Below, one piece after another: positions 43,389 through 50,725 of a stretch of DNA of 64,000 bases; within the stretch, counting starts at the first letter, position 1, and every line of letters starts with the position of its first letter. The translations under genes were made by a program, and so were the position numbers. The notes beneath the pieces are model-generated. The model did no database searches and was not told the origin of the DNA. It was given only the letters and a program-made list of their open reading frames with translations. Source of the DNA: Methanobacterium_C sp963845285 (GTDB lineage: Archaea; Methanobacteriota; Methanobacteria; Methanobacteriales; Methanobacteriaceae); the NCBI GenBank assembly GCA_963845285.1, contig CAWJRO010000015.1, positions 141,429 through 205,428 on the forward strand. The letters run 5' to 3'.

Positions 43389-43410
43389 TGAAGTTGGCGG
43401 CCTTGACGGT
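43380..43410. other. Junction 2: phage-like block to very G+C-rich block
   Basis: The minus-strand cassette stops inside a membrane-protein gene, and a plus-strand gene for a UDP-sugar pyrophosphorylase begins in mid-protein. G+C rises further. Two truncated genes meet head to head with no repeat between them. Confidence 0.65.
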
Positions 43411-43756
43411 AAAGCCGGAGAAGCCCAACGGGGTGAAGTTCGAGATGTTCGTGTTCGACGCGGTGCCCTTTGCGCGGAACCCGGTGATCATCGAAACGCT
43501 GCGGGCCGACTATTTCTCGCCGGTGAAGAACGCGACGGGCGTCGATTCGCCGGCGACGTGTCGCGCCGATCAGCTCCGGCAGTTCGCCCGCTGGCTGCGC
43601 GCCAACGGCGCGGCGCTCGAGACCGACGCGACTGGCCTGCCGGCGGTCGCGCTCGAGGTGTCGCCGCTTTTCGGTTACGACGAGGATTCGTTCGCCGACG
43701 CCTGGCGCGCCTGCGCGCCGCCGCCGGAGTTGCGCGACGGGCTTTACCTGCAGTAG
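43399..43756 (+). pseudogene. UDP-sugar pyrophosphorylase, C-terminal part
   Basis: About 118 C-terminal residues. LTVKPEKPNGVKFEMFVFDA matches the conserved sugar-binding region of eukaryotic-type UDPGP proteins (UTP-glucose/UDP-GlcNAc pyrophosphorylase), followed by FSPVKNATGVDSPATCRADQ, also conserved. The rest, FARWLRANGAALETDA to LYLQ, is the family's end. The N-terminal nucleotide-binding half is missing at junction 2. Such enzymes occur in Planctomycetes and Verrucomicrobia, which suits the high G+C. Not a natural pseudogene, most likely an assembly cut. Confidence 0.8.
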
Positions 43757-43933
43757 GCCGGGTTGCCCTGCATCGCTCCGGCACCAACGCGGCGGCAGGC
43801 GGGGCGGCGAGGCAATTGACACCGGCCGCCGCCCGAGTCCAAGAAGACCGGTCGACGAGCGCCGGTGAGGGGCCATGCAAAACGGGTTGGCATCCGTGGG
43901 TCGATCCGTGTGTTGTTCGGCAGAGCATCCACC
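43757..43933. other. G+C-rich intergenic sequence
   Basis: A short gap between the pyrophosphorylase stop and the next start. Nothing beyond high G+C and several short inverted runs is seen. Confidence 0.4.
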
Positions 43934-44005
43934 ATGACCACCTCCGATTGCATTACCGCTGCGGCCCGCGCGGGCCACCTCTTGCCCAGCACAGTCGAGA
44001 ACCGT
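43934..44005 (+). CDS. Start of an unknown gene, cut at junction
   Basis: From ATG 43934 about 24 codons read MTTSDCITAAARAGHLLPST, an ordinary-looking N-terminus. The frame then runs into the rlmN fragment in the wrong phase. It could be the first part of a sugar-phosphate mutase or similar gene placed after the pyrophosphorylase, but there is too little to say. Confidence 0.35.
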
Positions 44006-44023
44006 GATCGCCCTTCCTCGGCC
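44005..44023. other. Junction 3: very G+C-rich block to third bacterial block
   Basis: Near here the DNA changes from the unknown N-terminal gene fragment to the middle of rlmN in another frame, and G+C falls to moderate levels within 100 bases. There is no stop or start at the join. Confidence 0.6.
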
Positions 44024-44352
44024 GCGCCCTGGCGGACTTGCTGGCCGTCTGCAGGAATCTCCCTCTGGCTCGCCGTGAAAAAATCACCTTTGAGTATGTC
44101 TTGATCAAGGGGGTCAACGACTCCGAAGACGATGCCCTCTGTGTGGCCCGGCTATTGCGCGGAATCCCGGCGAAAATAAACTTGATTCCTTTTAACCCGC
44201 ATTCCCAAAGTTCTTATCAGCGGCCTGAAGATGGAGCGATTCGTAGATTCCGGGAAGTGCTGATGACCAAGAAGTTCACAACCATGGTTCGCCAGAGCAA
44301 GGGTGTGGATATTCTCGCCGCTTGCGGACAACTGGGCCAAAGACAAAGCTGA
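44023..44352 (+). pseudogene. rlmN: rlmN, C-terminal part
   Basis: About 109 residues of the 23S rRNA A2503/tRNA A37 C2-methyltransferase. Recognised by LADLLAVCRNLP, KITFEYVLIKGVNDSEDDA, INLIPFNPHSQS and the end KFTTMVRQSKGVDILAACGQ, which contains the catalytic Cys (ACGQL) of the radical-SAM mechanism. The N-terminal part with the CxxxCxxC cluster is missing at the junction. It is the first gene of the third bacterial block; the cut is probably from assembly. Confidence 0.85.
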
Positions 44353-44502
44353 GAGAAGTGGGCGGATGAATAATCGGGGGATCAGCCGGGGCGGGGGCTC
44401 GAGGACACTCCAACCCTGGGGCGGCCCAACAGGGCTGGAGTCCACATTGGGCCACCTTTAAAAATCCCCCTAAAAAGCATCCAAAAAAGCATCAAAAAAG
44501 GC

Positions 44503-44530
44503 CTTGACAGGAATTGGGGATATATGGTAA
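44503..44530 (+). promoter_or_regulatory. Candidate sigma-70 promoter of the cold-shock gene
   Basis: TTGACA near 44503-44508 is an exact -35 box; 16 bases on is GGTAAT, a weaker -10. It lies about 90 bases before the cold-shock start, leaving a leader of the length usual for cspA-type genes. Confidence 0.45.
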
Positions 44531-44563
44531 TGCCAACGTCGGATAAGCCGATAGTTCTCGGCA

Positions 44564-44598
44564 GGTGACCGAACCGGTTTGCGGGTCATCGGTTCGGG
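44564..44598 (+). promoter_or_regulatory. Leader hairpin before the cold-shock gene
   Basis: The arms CCGAACCG and CGGTTCGG form an 8-base stem about 20 bases before the gene's start; the ribosome site AAGGAGG lies just after it. A hairpin beside the ribosome site fits temperature- or protein-sensitive control, known for cspA leaders; here it is inferred from position only. Confidence 0.45.
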
Positions 44599-44617
44599 CA
44601 TGAAAAGGAGGATTTTG

Positions 44618-44821
44618 ATGAGGTTGACGGGTCGGGTGAAATGGTTCAATGACAGTAAAGGTTATGGCTTTATTGAACAAGAAGGAGGAAGAGACATTTT
44701 TGTTCACTATACAGCCATTCAAGGTGAGGGGTTCAAATCTTTAGCCGAAGGCCAGAAGGTGGAATTCGAAATCATCGAAGGGGCGAAAGGCCCCCAAGCG
44801 ACAAAAGTTGTGAAAGTGTAA
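44618..44821 (+). CDS. Cold-shock domain protein
   Basis: 67 residues, the usual size. The RNA-binding motifs are GRVKWFNDSKGYGFIEQ (RNP1 KGYGFI) and DIFVHYTAI (RNP2 IFVHY). It is an OB-fold RNA chaperone that melts RNA at low temperature. The start ATG 44618 lies after AAGGAGG; an in-frame GTG-type start at 44579 would add 13 residues and is rejected because of the ribosome site. Has its own terminator. Intact, unlike several neighbours. Confidence 0.93.
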   Translation: MRLTGRVKWFNDSKGYGFIEQEGGRDIFVHYTAIQGEGFKSLAEGQKVEFEIIEGAKGPQATKVVKV

Positions 44822-44853
44822 TTCTCTGCTATAATACATTGACCCGCATGAGA

Positions 44854-44889
44854 CCCCGATGGAGGCCCGCTTCCACCGGGGTTTTTTTT
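44854..44889 (+). terminator. Rho-independent terminator of the cold-shock gene
   Basis: CCCCGATGGA-GGCCCGCT-TCCACCGGGG forms a strong stem (CCCCG/CGGGG and TGGA/TCCA with a small mismatch), followed by eight T residues. It lies 33 bases past the stop codon. Confidence 0.88.
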
Positions 44890-44895
44890 GGTTTT

Positions 44896-45026
44896 TTTCA
44901 CCGCAGAGTACGCCGAGATCGCTGAAATGAGAATCGAATAAAAAAGATAGGGGGTAACTGCCCGTTCGACCCAGAAGCGTATTTCGAAGAATTTTCTCCG
45001 TGTTCTCCGCGGCCTCTGCGGTGAAT
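44896..45026. repeat. CCGCAGAG inverted-repeat element, copy 1
   Basis: It begins TTCACCGCAGAG and ends CTCTGCGGTGAA, exact inverted repeats; next to each end lie CGCCGAG-like and CTCCGCGG-like runs. About 130 bases, non-coding. The same ends recur at 45947-46116. Such elements are scattered in intergenic regions of many Deltaproteobacteria and related groups. Confidence 0.75.
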
Positions 45027-45120
45027 CGGTAGGTTAATAAAATCAAAAGGATCTTTTCTTTCTTGACCGCTTCGGAGAAAGGGGCTAAACTTTTTTCAAA
45101 AATGCGAGAGGCAGATTTTA

Positions 45121-45942
45121 TGCTCAAGATCGCAGGAATTCAGATGAATTGTTCTCCGGATAAAGAAAAAAACCTGGAGAAAGCCCTCCTTTTGGCTGAA
45201 ATTGCCGCGGAGCGAGGGGCAAAAATGCTCAGCTTCCAGCAACTCTTCAATACCCACTGGTTTCCGATGGACATCCGTCCCGACCATTTCCCGCTCGCCG
45301 AGGAGATTCCCGGGCCAGCCACAGAGGCTATGCAAGGAGTCGCCCAGAAATGGGAGGTCGTTATCGTGCTGCCTCTTTTCGAAAAGGATTCCCGCGGCTT
45401 CTACTTCAACACAGCGGTCGTCATCGATGCGGACGGGAAGATATTGGGAAAGTATCGCAAGGTTCATATTCCCCAGATCCCCCTCTGGGAAGAGAAGGCT
45501 TATTTTCAGCCCGGAGATTTGGGGTTTCCCGTATTCCCCACGCGCTACGCCCGGGTGGGAGTGCAGATCTGCTGGGATAATTTCTTCCCGGAAGGGGCTC
45601 GCATCCTGGCTCTCAAAGGATGCCAGATCATCTTTTCTCCAACGGCGGCAGCCCTTGCCTCTCAGGAGAAATGGGAGAAGGTGATCTGCGCCCATGCCGC
45701 GACAAGTGGAATCTATATTTTCCGGGTTAACCGTGTGGGGAAGGAGGCGAAGCAGAATTTTTATGGAAAAAGTTTCTGCGCTTCTCCGGAGGGGGAGTTG
45801 GTTGAACCCACCCAGCGGCGCCCAGGAAGGGGTGGTTATATGCAGCATCGATCTGGCAGAGATCGAGCGGACGCGCCGGGTATGGACGTTCCTACGGGAT
45901 CGGCGTCCGGAGATTTATGAAGAACTCCTGGCGGGCCAATGA
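45121..45942 (+). CDS. Carbon-nitrogen hydrolase (N-carbamoylputrescine amidase-like), one frameshift
   Basis: About 273 residues when corrected. The nitrilase-fold triad is visible: Glu in LAEEIPGPAT region, Lys in ILGKYRKVHIP and Cys in VGVQICWDNFFPEGAR. The wording is close to AguB, which splits N-carbamoylputrescine to putrescine. The frame breaks at CCC 45807-45809: with CC the reading continues EPPSGAQEGVVICSIDL to the stop at 45942. This is a one-base homopolymer excess, so probably a sequencing error. Start ATG 45121 is the first strong Met (MLKIAGIQMNCS). Confidence 0.83.
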
Positions 45943-45946
45943 GCAT

Positions 45947-46116
45947 TTTCACCCCAGAGAGCGCAGAGACCGCAGAGATAAATTGAAATTTGAAAAAAGT
46001 AACACTGAAGTTTATCCAGTGACTTCGGCGCTCAAGAACTCAATGGGGTGCTGAAATTGAGTGATTCCTTTTTTAGAATAACTTTCTCTGCGCTCTCCGC
46101 GCGCTCTGCGGTGAAC
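45947..46116. repeat. CCGCAGAG inverted-repeat element, copy 2
   Basis: Starts TTTTCACCCCAGAGAGCGC and ends GCGCTCTGCGGTGAA, with extra inner CCGCAGAG/CTCTGCG units. About 170 bases. The two copies bracket the carbon-nitrogen hydrolase gene. The middle of this copy contains a second hairpin, CACTGAAG...CTTCGG. Confidence 0.75.
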
Positions 46117-46132
46117 CGTTTCTAACAGTACC

Positions 46133-47846
46133 ATGAACGAAATAACCCAAGCCATTGCGGAATTCATTTTTCGGGAGACGGGACTCCCCCCGGAAGAGGG
46201 GGAAAAATTGATCGAGGTCCCTAAGGAGACGCAGTGGGGGGATTACGCCTTCCCTTGCTTTATTCTGGCCCGGAGGCTCAAGAAAGTCTCCAGCGGTGTT
46301 GGCCCCCGAGGTCGCCTCGAAGTTTGAGCCGGCGGGTTTTCTGGCCCATTGCACCCCCGCCGGCGGCTATCTCAATTTTCGCATCGACAGGCCCGCCTGG
46401 GCGGAGAGGGTCCTGAAAAGAATTTTCTCCCTGGGCGAGCACTACGGGGAGAGCCAGGAAGGAGTAGGCCGGCGGGTCTTGATTGAGTTCTCTTCCCCCA
46501 ATATTGCCAAACCCTTCCACGTGGGGCATCTGCGCTCCACGATTATCGGCCACGCCCTCTGTGGCATCTTTGGCCGGCGGGGGTACGAAGTTGTCCGGCT
46601 GAATCACCTGGGGGATTGGGGGAAACAATTTGGGGAAGTGATCACGGCTTTCAAACATTGGGGAGATCCGGCCAAACTTGCCGCCCAACCCCTGAAACAC
46701 CTCTTTGAGATTTACACCCGATTCCACTCCGAGGCCGAAAACAATGAAGCCCTGCATCCGGAAGCGCGTTCCTGGTTTAAAAAGTTAGAGGATGGCGAAA
46801 CGGAGGCCCGCAATCTTTGGGGACAATTTCGGGAGATCAGCATTGAGGAGTTCAAACGGCTCTACCACTACCTGGGCATCACTTTTGATTCCTATGACGG
46901 AGAAAGCTTTTATCAGGGAAGGCTGGCGGATTTGGTCGAACGCCTGCGCAAGGCGGGTCTCCTGGTGGAAAGCCAGGGGGCCTGGGTGGTGCTGCTGGAT
47001 GCGTACCATATGCCCCCGGCGCTCATCTTAAAAAAGGACGAGGCGACCCTGTACCTTACCCGGGATATCGCGGCGGCTGAATACCGGTTTCAGAGGTGGT
47101 CTTTCGAGAAACTAATCTACGTGGTCGGTATGCCCCAGCGCCTCCATTTTCAACAATTGTTCAAAGTGTTAGAACTCATGGGATATGAGTGGAGTCACCG
47201 ATTGGTGCACGTTGACTTCGGGCATGTCCTGGGAATGAGCACCCGGCGCGGTGAAGTTGTTTTCCTGCAGGATGTTGTCGATGAGGCCGTGCAACGGGCG
47301 GAACGGGTCATCGAGGAGAGGGGGGAAGACAAGGAATCACGGATCGGAAAAATTCCCGAGGGAGAGAGAAAACATATCGCCCAGGCCGTCGGCCTGGGGG
47401 CGATTATCTTTAACGACCTGAGGACCAAGCGGAGCAAAGATGTGGAGTTCGATTGGGAGCGGGTTTTAAACTTCGAAGGGGGCACCGGACCTTATTGCCA
47501 GAATGCGCATGTGCGCTGTTGCGGGATCATGCGCAAGCATGCCGGGGAAGTAACGGAGGCGGTCGATTACACTGCTCTATCCAGCGACGAGGAGTTCGAT
47601 TTGATCAAGCGTCTGGGAGAACTCCCCGCGGTCATCGCCCGAGCCGCCGAAGAATATGAGCCTTCGCTGCTTGCGGTTTACATGCTGGAGGTGGCCATGT
47701 CGTTCAACGTTTTTCTGGCCAGACATCGTGTCCTTGGAGAGGCAGAAAGAATCACTCAGGCGCGGGTCCTCTTGACGGACTCGGTAAAAGAAGTCCTGGC
47801 CACCTGCCTGAGAATACTGGGGATGGAGCCCCTGGAGCGCATGTGA
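46133..47846 (+). CDS. argS: Arginyl-tRNA synthetase, one frameshift
   Basis: About 570 residues when corrected. It charges tRNA-Arg. The Add1 N-terminal domain is in MNEITQAIAEFIF; the HIGH signature is FHVGHLRSTIIG; the KMSKS region reads GMSTRRGEVVFLQDV; the end ILGMEPLERM is typical. The frame breaks near 46281-46284 in AAA: with one A fewer the reading is KKSPAVLAPEVASKFEP. As argS is essential, the break is almost surely a sequence error. It is followed without gap by the SPOR-protein gene (ATGTGATGG). Confidence 0.92.
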
Positions 47847-48514
47847 TGGAAAATGAAGAAGGAAAGATAGATCGGGCAGCAGAAGAACGCTGGGAAGCGC
47901 ATCCCCTCCCCGAGAAGGAACTCGGGAGGCCCGGGGGAGGGAGAGGGATGCAATGGTCGTTTATCGTCGCCGGGGCCTTCATCCTTTCCCTAGTGGCTTT
48001 TATTTCTGGCGTACGGATGGGTAAAGGGCTTAGCGATTTCAAGCAAACCGGTGCTTCCTCTGTAAAAGCCCATGCGAAGGAACAAAAAAGTTCTCCCTTC
48101 CGTGTCGAGGCTAAAAGCCCAGAACCCCAGTTGGGCAAGGAGTCTCGGAGCCCGATATCCCAAGTTGCACCCTCGTCCCAGGCCAAAGAAAAGCTTCTGG
48201 AGGAAAGGGTATCCCCTCCCCCCGAGAAGGCTACTCCTCAAACGCCCGCAGCGACGAAAGCAGTCCCCCCGCCCAAGGGTCAATTTACTCTGCAAGTTGC
48301 GGCCTTGAGCAATCCCGAGGAGGCTCGGGAACTGGTAAGCCAATTGCGGTCCAAAGGGTATGAAGCTTATCAGGTCACGGGGACCGCGGCGGCCAAGGGA
48401 ACGCTGTACCGTGTGCGCATCGGGCAATTTCATTCTTTGGCGGAAGCCAGACACTTTGCCCTGGCCTTTGAAAAGAAAGAAAAAATTAAGACGATCATCG
48501 CGAGTCTGCAATAG
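47846..48514 (+). CDS. SPOR-domain membrane protein
   Basis: 222 residues. A basic/acidic cytoplasmic start, then one membrane helix (WSFIVAGAFILSLVAFISGV, about 33-52), a long Pro/Lys/Ser-rich linker, and a C-terminal SPOR domain (GQFTLQVAALSNPEEARELV to the end), which binds denuded septal peptidoglycan. Type II topology like FtsN/DedD. The start ATG 47846 overlaps the argS stop (ATGTGATG). ftsE and ftsX follow at 220 bases, so a cell-division role fits. Confidence 0.86.
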   Translation: MENEEGKIDRAAEERWEAHPLPEKELGRPGGGRGMQWSFIVAGAFILSLVAFISGVRMGKGLSDFKQTGASSVKAHAKEQKSSPFRVEAKSPEPQLGKESRSPISQVAPSSQAKEKLLEERVSPPPEKATPQTPAATKAVPPPKGQFTLQVAALSNPEEARELVSQLRSKGYEAYQVTGTAAAKGTLYRVRIGQFHSLAEARHFALAFEKKEKIKTIIASLQ

Positions 48515-48779
48515 GTAGGTGCCAGCGATCGGCGATATCCCCAAAAGAGCTGGAGAGCGGAATGCTGCCGGGGGGGGGAGCGAAAAGCCCGGGAGGTGTT
48601 TTAATCGCTTATTAAAATCTTGTGATTCGCCGATGAATGTGTTAATATTTCAAAATATTCCGAGGATTTGAAAGGCATTTACGCACGCGGCATTTCTCTC
48701 TTGCTTCTGAGAACCATGTGCTGGGAAGAACAGGGTTGTGAAGAACGGAGGGTTTCCTGCCGGAGCAAAGTTACCCGCG
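48515..48779. other. Intergenic region before ftsE
   Basis: About 265 bases, with a run of ten G at 48570-48579 and A+T-rich DNA at 48600-48665 that could hold the ftsEX promoter (for example TTGTGATTCGCC... region; no clear consensus). A GTG at 48738 in frame with ftsE may be the true start. Confidence 0.4.
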
Positions 48780-49463
48780 ATGATCGAGATGGTCCATGTA
48801 AGCAAGGCTTATGACGTAGGCCCGCAAGCGCTCTTTGACATTACCCTGAAGGTGGAGAAAGGAAAATTCGTCTACCTGACCGGCCCGAGCGGGGCTGGAA
48901 AGACAACGTTGCTTAAATTGCTCTACGCCGCCGAACCTCCAACCGAAGGGGAGATCCGGGTAAATGGGTTCGACGTAGTCCGGCTAAAGCCGCGGCAGGT
49001 CCCGCACCTACGGAGGAGCTTGGGGGTCGTTTTCCAGGGGGCGAAACTTCTTTCCCGCCGTACCACCCTGGAGAATGTGGCCTTTGCCCTGGAAGTGCTG
49101 GGGGACAGGAGGAGGGAAGTATTCAAAAAAACAACCCAGACCTTGCATCTGGTAGGGTTGGATAGCAAGGCCCATTGCTTTCCTTCCCAACTTTCGGCTG
49201 GAGAACAACAACGGATGGCCATCGCCCGGGCCATTGTGAATGATCCGTTGTTGCTGCTCGCCGACGAACCGACGGGGAATATTGACCCCGGGTCGGCGGA
49301 AGAGATTATGAAACTTTTCGAAGAGATAAACTTTCGCGGGACCACCGTGGTCTTAGCCACGCACAATGACGGGCTGCCGCTGACTGCGTCCAAAGAGCGG
49401 ATCGTTCTCGAACGGGGCCGAATCGTAGAAAGCTCGTTACCGAATCCGCCGGCTGGCGATTGA
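48780..49463 (+). CDS. ftsE: Cell-division ATP-binding protein FtsE
   Basis: 227 residues from ATG 48780. ABC ATPase: Walker A GPSGAGKTTLLKLLY, Q-loop FQGAKLLSRRTT, signature LSAGEQQRMAIARAIV and Walker B LLLADEPTGNID, H-loop ATH. With FtsX it signals to peptidoglycan hydrolases at the septum. The reading MIEMVHVSKAYD is the usual FtsE start; an in-frame GTG 48738 adds 14 residues. The last codons overlap the ftsX frame. Confidence 0.93.
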   Translation: MIEMVHVSKAYDVGPQALFDITLKVEKGKFVYLTGPSGAGKTTLLKLLYAAEPPTEGEIRVNGFDVVRLKPRQVPHLRRSLGVVFQGAKLLSRRTTLENVAFALEVLGDRRREVFKKTTQTLHLVGLDSKAHCFPSQLSAGEQQRMAIARAIVNDPLLLLADEPTGNIDPGSAEEIMKLFEEINFRGTTVVLATHNDGLPLTASKERIVLERGRIVESSLPNPPAGD

Positions 49464-49480
49464 GAGGCCTGGGTTTCCGG

Positions 49481-50368
49481 ATGCGTCGATATTTTTTCCG
49501 CCAGGCTTGGCAAAACCTGAGTCAGAACCCCTGGATCAATGTTATCACTCTGGGAACGATCACCGTTTCATTCCTGGTGCTCGGGCTTTTTCTCGTTATC
49601 TTCCTCAATGCCCAAGAATTGATGGCGGAGTGGGGGAGGCGAATTCGAGTGACGGCTTACCTCGCGGATTCCGTGAGTGGGGAGCGGGTGAGGCGCTTAA
49701 CAGAAAACGTCCGCGGGTTCGAGGAAGTGCAGGAGGTACAATACCGTTCTAAGGATGAAGCCCTGAGGATTTTGGAGGAACGGCTGCAAGGGCAACGGGG
49801 AATGCTCAGGGGGTTGCCCCACAATCCGCTCCCCGCCTCTCTGGAAATTCGTCTTAAACCGGGGTATCGGAATTCCCTGGGCGTGAACAAGCTCGTGGAA
49901 AAGTTGCGGGGGGCGAAAGAGATTGCGGACCTGCAATTTGGGTCCGAATGGGTGGAACGGTTCTCCGCTTTTATGGTTCTTTTTCAGGTTTTGGGTCTGG
50001 GCCTGGGCGGGCTGCTCCTTTTGACAACGATCTTTGTCATATCCAATACCATCCGCTTGAACATTTTCGCCCGGCGGGATGAGATCGAGATCATGCGGTT
50101 AGTCGGGGCGACGGGCCTATTCATCCGAGCCCCCTTCTATATTGAAGGGATTCTGCAAGGGCTTCTGGGTGCCGGCTTAGCCCTGGCGATTCTTTTTGTT
50201 TTTTTCCAGTTGTTTTTAACCAAAGTCTACGAGCCGCTGAAATACATACTGGGAAATTTTCCTCTGCATTTTCTCACCTCGGAACAAACCGCTGTGCTGG
50301 CGCTGGGCGGGTTGACTATGGGAATCCTGGGGACACAAGTTTCTGTCGGGAGGTACTTACGCGTCTAA
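49481..50368 (+). CDS. ftsX: Cell-division permease FtsX
   Basis: 295 residues from ATG 49481 (MRRYFFRQAWQNLSQNPWIN). Four membrane helices: one near residues 22-46, then three from about 172 to 292, with a large outer domain between (GRRIRVTAYLADSVSGERVR ...) that in the family binds EnvC or PcsB. The FtsX signature RRDEIEIMRLVGAT is present. Upstream TTG 49460 overlaps the ftsE stop and could also be used. Followed directly by an envC-like gene, the expected partner. Confidence 0.92.
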   Translation: MRRYFFRQAWQNLSQNPWINVITLGTITVSFLVLGLFLVIFLNAQELMAEWGRRIRVTAYLADSVSGERVRRLTENVRGFEEVQEVQYRSKDEALRILEERLQGQRGMLRGLPHNPLPASLEIRLKPGYRNSLGVNKLVEKLRGAKEIADLQFGSEWVERFSAFMVLFQVLGLGLGGLLLLTTIFVISNTIRLNIFARRDEIEIMRLVGATGLFIRAPFYIEGILQGLLGAGLALAILFVFFQLFLTKVYEPLKYILGNFPLHFLTSEQTAVLALGGLTMGILGTQVSVGRYLRV

Positions 50369-50400
50369 AGCTCTTTCTCGGTTTTGTTATCTTCTGGGCC

Positions 50401-50616
50401 GTGAACGGGGCAGGGACCGGGTTGGCGGAGATTGACGTTCAAAAGATGCAAAGCGGAGTTGCCCAAAGCAAGAAGGAGCTGGGGGGGCTCAAAAAAAAGA
50501 TCCAAGAAGAAAAGCAAAAGATCACAGAAATCCATCGCAAAGAGGCATCGGCCATTTCTCAGCTCAACAACCTGGACCGAACCCTGTCCAAGAATGAGAA
50601 AGACCTGAAGTCCTGA
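50401..50616 (+). pseudogene. EnvC-like hydrolase activator, N-terminal part
   Basis: About 70 residues (plus a signal-peptide-like LFLGFVIFWAVNGAGTGLA beginning inside the ftsX end). The rest is the coiled coil KKELGGLKKKIQEEKQKITE, then ASAISQLNNLDRTLSKNEKD, typical of EnvC/PcsB-type proteins with C-terminal LytM domain. The LytM domain is missing: the DNA changes at about 50,612 and the TGA at 50,614 is probably chance. Directly after ftsX, the expected site. Confidence 0.78.
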
Positions 50617-50640
50617 GACGAAGGCTTATGTTGATGATCT
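50611..50640. other. Junction 4: ftsEX block to accessory block
   Basis: The envC-like coiled coil stops abruptly and an unrelated, lower-G+C intergenic stretch begins. As at the other joins, one gene is truncated without any mobile element end. Confidence 0.6.
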
Positions 50641-50725
50641 GTGCCGGAAATGGAACGTCCGTTTCCGGTCACAGCGTAAATAAAAAATTAGAAATGCACT
50701 TAGCGGACAGAAGGAGGAGTCAAAA

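Noticed and set aside
43488..43978. Long minus-strand open frames opposite the pyrophosphorylase fragment
   Set aside because: Very Arg/Ala/Pro-rich products typical of antisense frames in G+C-rich DNA; the plus-strand frame has clear homology.
48570..48580. Run of ten G as a phase-variation tract
   Set aside because: It lies in a gap far from a start codon, in a region where homopolymer lengths are unreliable.
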